64,000 nucleotides of DNA from OFTM10 sp964344055 (GCA_964344055.1 CAYFLT010000006.1:1-64000); one strand, 5' to 3'. Shown: positions 6,738 to 15,963, counted from the stretch's first letter. Notes: a model not told the origin generated them from the letters alone. Numbers and translations: made by a program.

Positions 6738-7850
6738 ATGGCGGCTATCACCCTCGGTTCGCGCATCCGCAAATCGCCCTACTACGAGGCCACCGTCGAC
6801 GCCGGCGCGGCCTCGTTCACGATCTACAACCGCATGTACATGCCGATGTCGTACGGCGATCCGATGGGCGAGTACGAACGCCTGAAGACCGGCGTCTCGT
6901 GCTGGGACGTCGCCGCCGAACGTCAGGTCGAGATCGTCGGGCCTGACGCCACCGCCCTCGCCGACTTCGTCTCCGCCCGTCGTCTCACCGACCTCAGGAT
7001 CGGGCGGGCGCGCTACGCGCCGATGTGCGACTTTCGGGGCTGCCTGATCAACGACCCGATCGCGCTACGCCTCGAGGAGAACCGGTGGTGGCTGTCGCTC
7101 GCCGACAGTGACATGGTCTTCTGGGTCCACGCCATCGCCGGCGCCCGCGGGCTCGACGCGCAGGTGTTCGAACCCGACGTATCGCCGCTCGCGGTCCAGG
7201 GGCCTCTGGGGGCGGACGTCTGTCGCGACCTGTTCGGCGCCGAGCTGATCGACTCTCTCGGCTTCTTCCATCATCGGGCCGTCGAGCTCGATGGGATCCC
7301 GATGGTCATGTGTCGCTCCGGATGGAGCCGCCAGGGAGGCTTCGAACTCTTCCTGACCGACGCCTCCAAGGGGATCGAACTGTGGAACCGTGTCATGGCC
7401 GCGGGTGAGGCCTACGGGATCGCACCCGGCACGCCCCATCAGATGGAACGCATCGAGAACGGCCTGCTGTCCTACGGCACCGACACCGACGAGGACACCG
7501 ACCCGATCGAGGCCGGGCTCGGCCGCTACGTGGATCTCGATGACGATCACGACTTCGCCGGCAAGGACGCGCTCCTCGCCCGCCATGCCGATCCGGCCGC
7601 GCGCCGACGATTGGTGAACGTGGACATCCAGGGGCCCATGCCGGCCCCTGAGCATCCATGGCCGGCCCGGTGGGGCAACCGCACCGTCGGCGAGGTCCGC
7701 ACGGCCACCTGGTCACCCAAGCTCGACCGCAACATCGGTCTCGCACTCGTCCCCGCAGATGCCGAACCCGGCACGGTCTTGGACGTCGATGCCGACGGGC
7801 TCCGGCTCACGGCCACCGTCAGTCCTGTGCCGTTCGGCGACTCCCTCTGA
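6738..7850 (+). CDS. dmdA: DmdA-like tetrahydrofolate-dependent demethylase
   Basis: A 370-residue protein of the glycine-cleavage T (aminomethyltransferase) fold. From memory its residue pattern follows the dimethylsulfoniopropionate demethylase of SAR11 closely: WDVAAERQVEIVGPDA near residue 53, RARYAPMCD, WWLSLADSD, FEPDVSPLAVQGP, and SGWSRQGGFELF, with nearly the same length (369). DmdA moves a methyl group from DMSP to tetrahydrofolate, leaving methylmercaptopropionate. GcvT-fold demethylases for glycine betaine or sarcosine are the alternative. No clear DmdB-C-D set adjoins it, and the methyltransferase downstream is close enough (37 nt) to share a transcript. Confidence 0.65.
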   Translation: MAAITLGSRIRKSPYYEATVDAGAASFTIYNRMYMPMSYGDPMGEYERLKTGVSCWDVAAERQVEIVGPDATALADFVSARRLTDLRIGRARYAPMCDFRGCLINDPIALRLEENRWWLSLADSDMVFWVHAIAGARGLDAQVFEPDVSPLAVQGPLGADVCRDLFGAELIDSLGFFHHRAVELDGIPMVMCRSGWSRQGGFELFLTDASKGIELWNRVMAAGEAYGIAPGTPHQMERIENGLLSYGTDTDEDTDPIEAGLGRYVDLDDDHDFAGKDALLARHADPAARRRLVNVDIQGPMPAPEHPWPARWGNRTVGEVRTATWSPKLDRNIGLALVPADAEPGTVLDVDADGLRLTATVSPVPFGDSL

Positions 7851-7875
7851 GCTCGCGGCGCCCGCGTGGCGCCGC

Positions 7876-7887
7876 TACCGTCGCGGC
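7876..7887 (+). promoter_or_regulatory. -10 element TACCGT, methyltransferase
   Basis: TACCGT at 7876-7881, 6 nt before ATG at 7888; almost identical to the element before the gene at 43258. Confidence 0.5.
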
Positions 7888-8547
7888 ATGCCGGCCGGTA
7901 GCGCGAGCGAGGGCGTCCCCCAGTCCGAGGGCGAAGGTCATCTCCAACGAGTGACCACCATGCGCTACGACGAACGGTCCGACGACGTCTACGACGCCTG
8001 GTCCGACGACTACGAGGCCGACCTCGTCGAGGGGTACGGCTATGTCGCACCGGCGGTCGCCAGCGAAGCGCTCTTGTCCGTGCTCGCCGACCGTGACGCC
8101 GAGATCATCGACTACGGCTGTGGCACCGGGTTGGTCGGCGAGGAGTTGGCTCGTCGGGGCTTCTCGACGGTCGACGGTGCCGATTTGTCCACCGGGATGC
8201 TCGAGATCGCGGCCACCAAGGGTGCCTACCGGAAGCTGATCACCGCTGATCTCACCGCCGCGCTCGACATCGGCGACGCCGCCTACGAGGCGCTGATCTG
8301 CGTCGGGGTGATGGGCGGTGGACACATGGCACCGGAGCATCTCCCGGAGCTGATGCGGACCATCCGCTCCGGCGGACCGGCGGTCTTCTTCATGAACGGC
8401 ACCACCTACGATCGCGATGGGTACCGGGAACGGTTCGCCGCCCTCGAACGAGAAGGCGCATGGATCATCCACCGCGAAGAGCGCGTTGGCTACATGACCG
8501 AACTCGAAAACCGGCCCGGGATGCTCCTCGTCGCCACCAAACCGTGA
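7888..8547 (+). CDS. SAM-dependent methyltransferase (class I)
   Basis: A 219-residue class I methyltransferase. Motif I IIDYGCGTGLVGEELARRG (SAM glycine loop) is near residue 75, then a DLSTGML segment and motif IV-like ALICVGVMGGGHM. The N-terminal YDERSDDVYDAWSDDYEADL is typical of the Williams-Beuren/UbiE-like small methyltransferases. The ATG at 7888 is chosen for the -10 element 6 nt upstream; a GTG at 7951 would remove 21 poorly conserved residues and is possible. The gene ends at a strong hairpin (8552-8596). Confidence 0.75.
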   Translation: MPAGSASEGVPQSEGEGHLQRVTTMRYDERSDDVYDAWSDDYEADLVEGYGYVAPAVASEALLSVLADRDAEIIDYGCGTGLVGEELARRGFSTVDGADLSTGMLEIAATKGAYRKLITADLTAALDIGDAAYEALICVGVMGGGHMAPEHLPELMRTIRSGGPAVFFMNGTTYDRDGYRERFAALEREGAWIIHREERVGYMTELENRPGMLLVATKP

Positions 8548-8551
8548 CCTG

Positions 8552-8596
8552 AACCTGGCAGGGTTTTGGTACCTGACACCAAAACCCTGTCAGGTT
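8552..8596. repeat. 19-bp hairpin with GGTACCTGACACC core
   Basis: The arm at 8552-8570 pairs with 8578-8596 over 19 bp, with only one G-T wobble and a 7-nt loop. The centre GGTACCTGACACC is a variant of the GGTGCCTGGCACC core found at 5406 and 48366. It separates two converging genes by only a few bases on each side, so a terminator role is likely. Confidence 0.65.
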
Positions 8597-8600
8597 TCAG

Positions 8601-9728
8601 CTAGAGGATCTCGTCGAGAGTGGCTTCGAGGTGGGCGACGGTGCGGTCGACGTTGTGGAGCTTGTCGAGGCCGAACAGGCCGAGGCGGAACGTCGAGAAG
8701 TCGTCGCCTTCGTCGCACTGCAGCGGCACGCCACCCGCGATCTGCATGCCGGCCGCCGCGAACTTGGCGCCGGACTTGATGCCCGGATCGTCGGTGTATG
8801 ACACCACTACGCCGGGTGCACCGAACCCCTCGGCAGCAACGCTCTCGATGCCCCGGGCGGCCAGGACCTTGCGGACCCGGTCGCCGAGTTCTTGCTGCTC
8901 GGCGCGCACCTTGTCGAAGCCGTAGGCCTCGGTCTCGAGCATCACGTCGCGGAAGGCGGTGAGTGCATCGGTCGGCATGGTGGCGTGGTAGGCATGACCG
9001 CCGGTCTCGTAGGCGTGCATGATCTCGCGCCACTTCTTGAGGTCGCAGGCGAAGCTGGTGGACGTGGTCTCGGCGAGACGGGCGTGGGCGGCCTCGTTGA
9101 GCACCACCAGACCCGCGCACGGCGGCCCGCTCCACCCCTTCTGCGGCGCACTGATGAGGATGTCGATGCCGCACTCCTCCATGTCGACCCAGATCGTGCC
9201 CGAGGCGATGCAGTCGAGTACGAGCATGCCGCCGACAGCGTGAACCGCATCGGCAAGCGCCTTCACGTAGTCGTCCGGCAGGATCATTCCCGCCGCGGTC
9301 TCGACGTGGGGAGCGAACACCAGGGCCGGCTTCTCTTCGGCGATGGTGGCGACCACCTCGTCGATGGGCGCAGGGGCGAACGCGCCCCGGGGACCGTCCT
9401 CGATCCGCCGCGCCTTCATCACGGTATGACTGGCCGGGATGTCACCCGCCTCGAAGATCTGGGTCCAGCGGAAGCTGAAGAACCCATTGCGCACCACGAG
9501 GCAGTGCTGGTCGGTGGCGAACTGACGGGCCACCGCCTCCATCGCGTACGTGCCGCCACCGGGCACCACCGCAACCGCGTCGCCGTTGTACACCGACCGC
9601 AATGTGCGAGAGATGTCGTTCATCACCGCCTGGAACGATCCAGACATGTGGTTGAGGGCGCGATCGGTGTAGACGACGGAGTACTCGAGAAGACCGTCGG
9701 GATCGACGTCGGGAAGAAGGCCAGCCAT
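8601..9728 (-). CDS. class V aminotransferase (alanine-glyoxylate type)
   Basis: A 375-residue PLP-dependent class V aminotransferase. The PLP-binding lysine is in the SAPQKGWSGPP segment near residue 200, and VLDCIASGTIW near residue 175 carries the family aspartate; GGGTYAMEAVAR near residue 57 binds the phosphate. Relatives are alanine-glyoxylate, serine-glyoxylate and serine-pyruvate aminotransferases, or aminoethylphosphonate transaminases. It is followed 18 nt downstream on its strand by the hairpin region, and preceded by the acyl-CoA ligase gene on the same strand. Confidence 0.75.
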   Translation of the reverse strand: MAGLLPDVDPDGLLEYSVVYTDRALNHMSGSFQAVMNDISRTLRSVYNGDAVAVVPGGGTYAMEAVARQFATDQHCLVVRNGFFSFRWTQIFEAGDIPASHTVMKARRIEDGPRGAFAPAPIDEVVATIAEEKPALVFAPHVETAAGMILPDDYVKALADAVHAVGGMLVLDCIASGTIWVDMEECGIDILISAPQKGWSGPPCAGLVVLNEAAHARLAETTSTSFACDLKKWREIMHAYETGGHAYHATMPTDALTAFRDVMLETEAYGFDKVRAEQQELGDRVRKVLAARGIESVAAEGFGAPGVVVSYTDDPGIKSGAKFAAAGMQIAGGVPLQCDEGDDFSTFRLGLFGLDKLHNVDRTVAHLEATLDEIL

Positions 9729-9742
9729 GGCCGCGGATGGTA
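9729..9742 (-). promoter_or_regulatory. -10 element TACCAT, aminotransferase
   Basis: TACCAT on the minus strand (9742-9737), 8 nt before the ATG. It lies inside the 18-nt gap after the ligase gene, so the aminotransferase could have its own transcript. Confidence 0.4.
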
Positions 9743-9746
9743 CCGG

Positions 9747-11297
9747 TCAGGCCCCACTCCGGGCACGGTCGCGCAGAGCAACCTTGTCGACTTTTCCGAT
9801 CGCCAGCATCGGGAGTTCAGCATCCACGGTGATCAGCTTCGGCACCTTGTAGTTGGCGAGCTTGGTGCGGGCGAACTCGGTGAGCTCGACCAGATCGATC
9901 ACTGCACCCCCATCGGGCATGACGAAGGCATGGCCGACCTCCTGGTAGGTGGGGTCGGGCACGCTCACCACCGCCGCCATTCCGACGCCGGGATGCTCCT
10001 CCAGCGCCAGCTCGACCTCACGCGGGTAGACGTTGTAGCCGCCGCTCTTGAACATCTCACTGAGCCGCCCGACGATCGAGTAGTAGCCGTCGGCTCGCTG
10101 CACCACGAGGTCGCCGGTGTGCAGCCATCCGTCGTCGAACGCGGCCTCGGTGGCTTCCGGGTTTCGCCAGTAGCCGGCCATGGTGTAGTCGCCGAGTGCC
10201 TGGATCTCGCCGGCCTCGCCCGGTTCGGCCTCCCGGCCGTCGGGATGCCAGACGCGGATCGGCTGGCGGTCATCGGCGGTGCCGATCGTGGCGCAGTAGT
10301 TGTCGATGGTGTCCTCGAGCCCGCTGTAGGTGACCCCACCGGTCAGCTCGGTTGACCCATAGCCCATCGTGGCCCGCCGGCAGTCGGTCTTCTCCATGAG
10401 GGTCTCGAGCAGGTCGGCCGGCATGGCGGCGCCACCCCAGGCGAGGAGATCGACCGACGTGAGATCGACCTCGTCGAAGGTCGGGTGGTTGACACACACC
10501 TGGAAGATCGTGGGGACGCCACCCCAGGTGTTCAGCCGCTCGGACTCGATCGTGCGCATCATGAGGTCGGGGCTGAAGGCCTCCTGGAACCAGATGGTGC
10601 CGCCGGCCATGCAACGAGCGCAGATGTCGCCGATCGCACCGACGTGGTTGATCGGGAGGTTGCAGATGATGCTGCGGCCACTGAGCCCCTTGCGTTCGAT
10701 CGCGATCTCGTTGCAGATCGAGAAGCCGCGGTGGGTGAGCAGGGCTCCCTTCGGGCGCCCGGTCGACCCGGACGTGTAGACGAGCACGCAGGGGTCGAGC
10801 GCGTCGACCGCCTCGCGGCGGGCCGCCAGGTCCGCGTCTCCGACCTCGGCTCCCTCGGCCAGGAGATCGTCCCAGCCGTCGACGACGATCCGCTCGATTC
10901 CGGGGTGTCGCTCGCCGATTCCGTCGAGCACCCCACCCAGGTCCTCACCGGCGGCGGTGGAGAAGCCGAACACCAGCTTCGGCTCCGCGTCGCCCACGAC
11001 ATGGTCGAGCTCGCCGGCGGTGTATTTGGGGTTGAGGCCGAGCCAGATCGCACCCACGTCGGCCGCGGCCAGCAGGTGGATCACGAACTCGGGTCGGGGC
11101 GCGCCGAAAAAGGCGACTCGATCACCGGGTTCGACGCCCATGGCGATCAGCGCTTTCGCCATTGTGGCGACCTGGTCGCGAACCTCGGCGTAGGACAGGT
11201 GGCGTCCATCGTGAACGAAGAGGTCCTGATCGGGACGCTCTGCCGCCTGGGCTCGCAGGGCGTCACCGAGGAGGCGGTGCGTGGGGTCCCAGCTCAC
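9747..11297 (-). CDS. AMP-forming acyl-CoA ligase
   Basis: A 516-residue ANL-superfamily ligase that adenylates a carboxylic acid and transfers it to CoA. The P-loop-like motif LVYTSGSTGRPKG is near residue 165, GYGSTELTGG near residue 300 is the adenylate motif, WLHTGDLV near residue 385 and the catalytic lysine in AIGKVDKVALR near the C-terminus are present. The GTG start overlaps the stop of the MaoC gene (GTGA), so both are co-translated and may act on one acyl chain. The acid substrate is unknown; a medium or branched chain fits as well as an aromatic acid. Confidence 0.8.
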   Translation of the reverse strand: MSWDPTHRLLGDALRAQAAERPDQDLFVHDGRHLSYAEVRDQVATMAKALIAMGVEPGDRVAFFGAPRPEFVIHLLAAADVGAIWLGLNPKYTAGELDHVVGDAEPKLVFGFSTAAGEDLGGVLDGIGERHPGIERIVVDGWDDLLAEGAEVGDADLAARREAVDALDPCVLVYTSGSTGRPKGALLTHRGFSICNEIAIERKGLSGRSIICNLPINHVGAIGDICARCMAGGTIWFQEAFSPDLMMRTIESERLNTWGGVPTIFQVCVNHPTFDEVDLTSVDLLAWGGAAMPADLLETLMEKTDCRRATMGYGSTELTGGVTYSGLEDTIDNYCATIGTADDRQPIRVWHPDGREAEPGEAGEIQALGDYTMAGYWRNPEATEAAFDDGWLHTGDLVVQRADGYYSIVGRLSEMFKSGGYNVYPREVELALEEHPGVGMAAVVSVPDPTYQEVGHAFVMPDGGAVIDLVELTEFARTKLANYKVPKLITVDAELPMLAIGKVDKVALRDRARSGA

Positions 11298-11776
11298 GCC
11301 GCGTCCTCGGGAGCGAGGGCGAGATAGGCCAGCCACTCGGCCACGACGGCGGGCTGATCGATCTGCTCCGCTTCGATCGTGGCGGCCATGGTCATCAGCG
11401 CCCCGTCGCCGCCACGCGGTTCGAGACTCGCCAGTTCGAACCTCCCTCTGATCCGTGAGCCGGTGGGCACCGGAGCGATGAAGCGCACGCGGTCGAAGCC
11501 GTAGTTCAGCCGAAAGAGGATCTCGTCCTCGGGCACCGCCACCGACTTCGCGAAGCCGGCGAAGTGCGACAACATCAACGACCCTTGCAGGATCGTTCCC
11601 CCGAAGGGCGCGATCCGGGCTGCCTCCACGGGGTCGTTGTGGATCGGCCCTCCGTCGCCGGTGAGCTCGGTCGCTGCGTCGACCATCTCCTGGGTGATCA
11701 GCTTCCACTCACTGACCCCGAGCTCGGTGCCGATCAGGGCGGTCAGGGCGGGAAGGCGGGCGGCGAGGCTGGACAT
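11294..11776 (-). CDS. MaoC-like hot-dog dehydratase
   Basis: A 160-residue single hot-dog domain. The hydratase motif appears as LTGDGGPIHNDPVEA near residue 40 with the PFGGTILQGSLM continuation; the aspartate and histidine of the family are kept, but N is replaced by G. It should hydrate enoyl-CoA or act as a thioesterase-like protein. It starts with ATG and is followed with a 4-nt overlap by the acyl-CoA ligase, so product and substrate may be passed between them. Confidence 0.7.
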   Translation of the reverse strand: MSSLAARLPALTALIGTELGVSEWKLITQEMVDAATELTGDGGPIHNDPVEAARIAPFGGTILQGSLMLSHFAGFAKSVAVPEDEILFRLNYGFDRVRFIAPVPTGSRIRGRFELASLEPRGGDGALMTMAATIEAEQIDQPAVVAEWLAYLALAPEDAA

Positions 11777-11821
11777 GTCGCCCAGCCTCGCGCGCCCACC
11801 GTCAACCGTGCACCTGCGGGA

Positions 11822-13735
11822 TCAGTCGTCGTCCTCGAACTCGACGCTGACCAGCAGCGGCTCGTGGTCACTCGCCGTCGTGTCCACGAAGCGCCGTGGG
11901 AAGTCGACGTTGAGATGCACCACGTCGAACTCGACCCAGTCGAGCAGCGATTCGCTCACGAAAGCGTGATCGAGCATCTGCGAGTTGCCGTCGAAGATGA
12001 AGCTGTACTCCGAGTCTTCGGTGTCCTCGCCCACCGGCACGAGGTTCCACAGGACCTGATCGTCACCGACGCCCGGGAGGATGTCGGTCAGGTCGTTGGT
12101 GAACTCGAAGGTGTTGAAGTCGCCGACCACCAGGATCGCCGCATCCTCGTCGGCGTCGAGCAAACCGTCGACGTACTCGTTGAGCGCCCCGGTCTGGTCC
12201 TCGCGGCCCGCGCCGCCGTCCTCACCGGCCTGGACGAACGGTTGGGGTCCGCCGAAGATCGGCGACGACCCGAACCGAGATGTCAGGTGGTTGTTGACGA
12301 CGGTGAAGTCCGCACCATCGAAGGTGAAGGTCGCCACCAGCGGCGCTCGGGTGCCCGCGAACGCGTCCGGGTTGGAGACACCCGCAGAGGCCAGCGCGGA
12401 CGGCGTCAACGAGACGAAATCGACGAGGCTGACCCGGTCCGGGTTGTAGAGGAAGGCGTTGCGGATGTTGCCACCGGGCACGCCACCCTGGGTGTTGTTC
12501 AGCGGATCGACGTCGAAGAAGGCGTAGCTCGGACCGCCCGCCGCGGCGATCTCGTCGACCAGCGCCTGCAGCGTCTGATCGGCCTCGGTGACACCGTCGT
12601 CGGTGGTGCCGCTGTTGTCCTGGATCTCCTGGAGAGCCACCACGTCGGGAGACTCCAACGCGTTGGTGATCTGGTCGGCCAGCAGGGCGCGCTGGGCGTC
12701 GTCGCTGGAGCCCGGACTGAGGTTCAAGACGTTGTAGCTGGCCACCAGGAGCTTGTCGTCCTCGGCTTCGACGTCCGCCTTCTCGGGCTTGGTCTTGCCG
12801 TCGGTGATGACGAGATCGGTGATGGCGTGGACCTCGAAGTTGCCGAAGCTGTAGCCGACCACGCCGGTGATGTCATCGAGTTCGTCTCCGACCTTGACCG
12901 CCGCCGGTGGGAACATGGTCCCTTCGTAGAGGGGCGATCCAGAGAGCTGGATCTGGACTCGCTCGGGATTGAGATCACCGGTGCCGTTCGGATGGGGCTG
13001 GATGAAGATCCCGCCCCGCTCGGTCATGGCCTCCTCGGGCTCGACGATCCCCTCTTCGCCGCCGTTGGGCACCACGAAGAACTCGGCGCTGAACGTCCCG
13101 AACTGGCGGGTGGCCGAGACGGCCTGAGGCTCCTCGACGGTGACGAGCATGTTCTCGAGGGACTCGTAGAAGTCGATCCCGTCTTCGTCGGGATCGAACT
13201 GGCCGGCCTCGAACTGCAGATTGACGGGCAGTTCGTCGTCACTGATCACGATCTCGTTCGGGGGGCGACGACCGGAGTCGCCGATCACGACCGCATCGGG
13301 GAACGCGGCCTCGCACGGAATGACGGTGATCCGCGGGAACGCCATCTGGGTTCGCGACAGGTTGCCGGTCGAGACCCCTCCGGAGATGCGTTCGTCGACA
13401 TCGTCGACCAGCTCCACGCACGTACCGACGTCGATCGCGGAGAAGGTCGAGCCACGAGAATCGAAGATGTACAGGGCATCCGACGTGGCGTCGTTGCCGT
13501 CGCCGACCGGATCCTGCACGTAGAACTCACGGAAACCGATCGCGGTCACCATGCCGGTCGTGGTCACGTCACCGGCTCCCAGGTAGGGCGACACGTGGCC
13601 CTCACCCTGGATCTCGGGGATCGACACGATGTGATCGTTCGCTCCGGCCGGTGTTCCCGGTGCCACCGACACCAACGCGGCCACCACGGCCGCGACGAGT
13701 CCCGCCGACAACCGGCGCGTCCAACTCTTCGCCAT
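11822..13735 (-). CDS. secreted endonuclease/exonuclease/phosphatase protein
   Basis: A 637-residue exported enzyme. Residues 1-32 are a Sec signal peptide (basic start, hydrophobic core, APGTPAGA cleavage region). A long N-terminal region resembling the nucleotide-binding part of ExeM-type extracellular nucleases precedes an endonuclease/exonuclease/phosphatase domain from about residue 330. Its motifs are VASYNVLNL, ALQEIQD, VNNHLTS, VVGDFN and SDHEPLLV, which supply the metal and catalytic residues. It probably degrades extracellular DNA or hydrolyses phosphodiesters outside the cell, supplying phosphate or nucleotides. An AGGAG site stands before the ATG, and the gene is transcribed alone. 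Confidence 0.8.
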   Translation of the reverse strand: MAKSWTRRLSAGLVAAVVAALVSVAPGTPAGANDHIVSIPEIQGEGHVSPYLGAGDVTTTGMVTAIGFREFYVQDPVGDGNDATSDALYIFDSRGSTFSAIDVGTCVELVDDVDERISGGVSTGNLSRTQMAFPRITVIPCEAAFPDAVVIGDSGRRPPNEIVISDDELPVNLQFEAGQFDPDEDGIDFYESLENMLVTVEEPQAVSATRQFGTFSAEFFVVPNGGEEGIVEPEEAMTERGGIFIQPHPNGTGDLNPERVQIQLSGSPLYEGTMFPPAAVKVGDELDDITGVVGYSFGNFEVHAITDLVITDGKTKPEKADVEAEDDKLLVASYNVLNLSPGSSDDAQRALLADQITNALESPDVVALQEIQDNSGTTDDGVTEADQTLQALVDEIAAAGGPSYAFFDVDPLNNTQGGVPGGNIRNAFLYNPDRVSLVDFVSLTPSALASAGVSNPDAFAGTRAPLVATFTFDGADFTVVNNHLTSRFGSSPIFGGPQPFVQAGEDGGAGREDQTGALNEYVDGLLDADEDAAILVVGDFNTFEFTNDLTDILPGVGDDQVLWNLVPVGEDTEDSEYSFIFDGNSQMLDHAFVSESLLDWVEFDVVHLNVDFPRRFVDTTASDHEPLLVSVEFEDDD

Positions 13736-13848
13736 CTTGGATGCTCCTTGCTCCGCCCCACCCTGGTCTTTCGCCCAGTAGTTCGCGACGGGCCGGCATC
13801 GTCAAGGGCAACCACCGTGCGTCACCGACTCCGCCGCCATATGGCCAC

Positions 13849-15069
13849 TCAGCGCAGTTCGTAGATCACTCGGCGCCACGTCAGGCTGATGGTGATGGCC
13901 ATCGTGGCCAATCCGACGATGCGCATGGTCATCACGGGGCCGTAGGGCGCGGAGAGGAGGGTCGAGACGAGCGCGCCCACCGGCAGGCCCCCCATGAACC
14001 CCACGGTCATCAGCCCCATCACCCGGCCCATCATCTCCGGCGGCGTATGGGCCTGGATCAGGGTGCGGTGGCTCACCATCGCGACTCCAGCGTTGAGTCC
14101 CCATCCGATCATCACGGTGACGGCCGTCCAGTAGTTCGGGGCGAGGCTCAGGAGGAACTGGCCGAGGCCCAGGCCGACCCCGATGAAGATGGCGACGTTG
14201 CGGCCGTGGCGCAGCGCGCCGCGCCCGCTCACAGCCGCAGAGCTCGCCAGCATCCCGATTCCGAACGCGCCGAGCACCACACCTGCGCTGGCGGAGTCAC
14301 GCAGATACTCCTCCTCGACCACCCGCGGCATCGACACCTGCATGACCGCGAACGAGCTTCCCAGCACCCACGCGATGAACATCAGGCTGCGGATCGGGTC
14401 GGTCGACAGCGCGAAGCGAGCGCCGGACACGATGGAGCGCAGGAGGCTCTCGGCCTCGGCCTGATCGGCGTCGGCTGGTCCAGGAGGGATGGTGACGGTC
14501 CGCATCAGCCACATCGATACGAGCGCCACGACGGTGAGCAGGCCGAAGCCACCGGCGTCGCCGAACACCTCGATCGCCACACCCGCGAAGGCGAGACCCA
14601 GGAAGTTGGCCGCCTGGCCGCCACCGTTCTGCATCGCCACTGCGTTCATCAGCCGATCCGGTCCGACCAACAGGGGCACCATGGCCTGGAGGTTGGGAGG
14701 GTTCACCGTGATCGCGACTCCGATCACCACCGCCGCCACGCCGGTCCAGAAGGTGGTGGCCCAGCCGGCCGCGATGACCACGGTGAATGCCCCCATGGCG
14801 AGCGCGCTCGCGGCGCTCCACACCATGAAGAGGCGGTGTCGGTCGGTTCGGTCCGACCAGGCCCCGGCCGGAAGCGAGAGCAACATCGCCGGCAGGCCGA
14901 GTCCGATCGCGACCAGGCCCTCTGCTGAGGGCCAGTCGGTGAGCGTGACCACCAACCACACGAAGGTGAAACGGAGGGTCCCACCAATGGCGAAGTAGAC
15001 CGTCTGGGCGAACCAGAACCGGCGGTAGTTCCGGTCGGCGAGGAGCTCGCGCACGGGAGACGGCATCAC
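13849..15069 (-). CDS. MFS transporter (enterobactin-exporter-like)
   Basis: A 406-residue major facilitator with about 11-12 hydrophobic segments. The family's loop 2-3 motif is seen as GAWSDRTDRHRLFM near residue 68, and a repeat of it near residue 260 is weak. The length and loop pattern suggest the MFS_3 (TIGR00900-like) group of small exporters for drugs or siderophores. ATG codons at 15069 and 15066 are both possible. It is divergent from yaaA, and a hairpin element lies between them. Confidence 0.75.
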   Translation of the reverse strand: MMPSPVRELLADRNYRRFWFAQTVYFAIGGTLRFTFVWLVVTLTDWPSAEGLVAIGLGLPAMLLSLPAGAWSDRTDRHRLFMVWSAASALAMGAFTVVIAAGWATTFWTGVAAVVIGVAITVNPPNLQAMVPLLVGPDRLMNAVAMQNGGGQAANFLGLAFAGVAIEVFGDAGGFGLLTVVALVSMWLMRTVTIPPGPADADQAEAESLLRSIVSGARFALSTDPIRSLMFIAWVLGSSFAVMQVSMPRVVEEEYLRDSASAGVVLGAFGIGMLASSAAVSGRGALRHGRNVAIFIGVGLGLGQFLLSLAPNYWTAVTVMIGWGLNAGVAMVSHRTLIQAHTPPEMMGRVMGLMTVGFMGGLPVGALVSTLLSAPYGPVMTMRIVGLATMAITISLTWRRVIYELR

Positions 15070-15095
15070 GGGACGGTAGCCGCACCCCCACCCGA

Positions 15096-15150
15096 CCGAA
15101 ATCTGGGCACCAGGGGGACAGACTTTGTCCCCTACGTACCCAAGTTTCGG
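15096..15150. repeat. two-stage hairpin in divergent promoter region
   Basis: The outer arms CCGAAATCTGGG (15096-15107) and CCCAAGTTTCGG (15139-15150) pair with one mismatch. An inner GGGGACA-GACTT-TGTCCCC stem lies at 15114-15132. The GGGGACAGACTTTGTCCCC-like centre resembles the REP/RAYT repeat family of other bacteria. Unlike the other hairpins here it is between divergent genes (MFS and yaaA), so it is unlikely to be just a terminator. Confidence 0.55.
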
Positions 15151-15171
15151 GGTTTCCGGTAGACCAATGGG

Positions 15172-15963
15172 GTGCTGATCGTCGTCTCACCCGCCAAGTC
15201 GCTCGACTTCGACTCTCCGCTGCCCACCAAGAAGCACTCCGCACCCCGCATGCTCGAGGACAGCCAAGAGCTCGTCGACGTCATGGCCGAGAAATCGCCT
15301 CGGGAGATCGCCAAGATGATGCGGATCTCGGAGTCGCTGGGCGAACTCAACCACGAACGGTTCCAGGACTGGGAGGCGCCGTTCACGACCGACAACGCCC
15401 GACCCGCATTGCTGGCGTTCACCGGCGACGTCTACATGGGCATGGACCCGCGCGGCACCTTCACCGAACGCGACTACACCCACGCCCAGAAGGTGCTGCG
15501 CATCCTCTCCGGGCTCTACGGCGTCCTCCGACCACTCGACCTGATGCAGCCCTACCGGCTCGAGATGGGCACCTCACTGCCGACGGCTCGGGGGAAGGAC
15601 CTCTACGGATTCTGGGGCGACCGCATCACCCGCATCCTCAATGAGGATCTCGAGGCCAGCCCCGGAGCCAAGGCCCTCATCAACCTCGCCTCGAACGAAT
15701 ACTTCGGCTCGGTCGATCTGAGCGGCGTCGACGCACGAGTGGTGACGCCAACCTTCCTCGACTCCAAGGAAGGCGGGGACTACAAGATCGTCAGCTTCTT
15801 CGCCAAGCGGGCTCGGGGCTCGATGACGGGATGGATCATCCGCGAACGGATCAAGTCCGTGGCGGCACTGAAGGGATTCACCGGCATGGGATACCGCTAC
15901 GACTCCGAGCGTTCGAAGGTCGATCAGCCCGTCTTCATCCGCGAAGACGGGGGCATGACCTGA
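15172..15963 (+). CDS. yaaA: YaaA peroxide-stress protein (DUF328)
   Basis: A 263-residue YaaA-family protein. The family start MLIVVSPAKSLDF is intact, RILSGLYGVLRPLDLMQPYRLEMG lies near residue 108, INLASNEYF near residue 165, and a basic C-terminal FAKRARGSMTGWII. The length equals that of the E. coli protein (258). YaaA lowers intracellular iron-driven damage after hydrogen peroxide, through DNA binding. It starts with GTG; a REP-like hairpin and a TAGACC element precede it. Whether it responds to OxyR/FurA cannot be seen. Confidence 0.85.
   Translation: MLIVVSPAKSLDFDSPLPTKKHSAPRMLEDSQELVDVMAEKSPREIAKMMRISESLGELNHERFQDWEAPFTTDNARPALLAFTGDVYMGMDPRGTFTERDYTHAQKVLRILSGLYGVLRPLDLMQPYRLEMGTSLPTARGKDLYGFWGDRITRILNEDLEASPGAKALINLASNEYFGSVDLSGVDARVVTPTFLDSKEGGDYKIVSFFAKRARGSMTGWIIRERIKSVAALKGFTGMGYRYDSERSKVDQPVFIREDGGMT

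Noticed and set aside
11564..13864. 766-residue plus-strand frame
   Set aside because: Antisense shadow of the secreted nuclease gene, whose motifs and signal peptide are clear; the frame is Arg/Asp/Val-rich as expected for GC-rich antisense.
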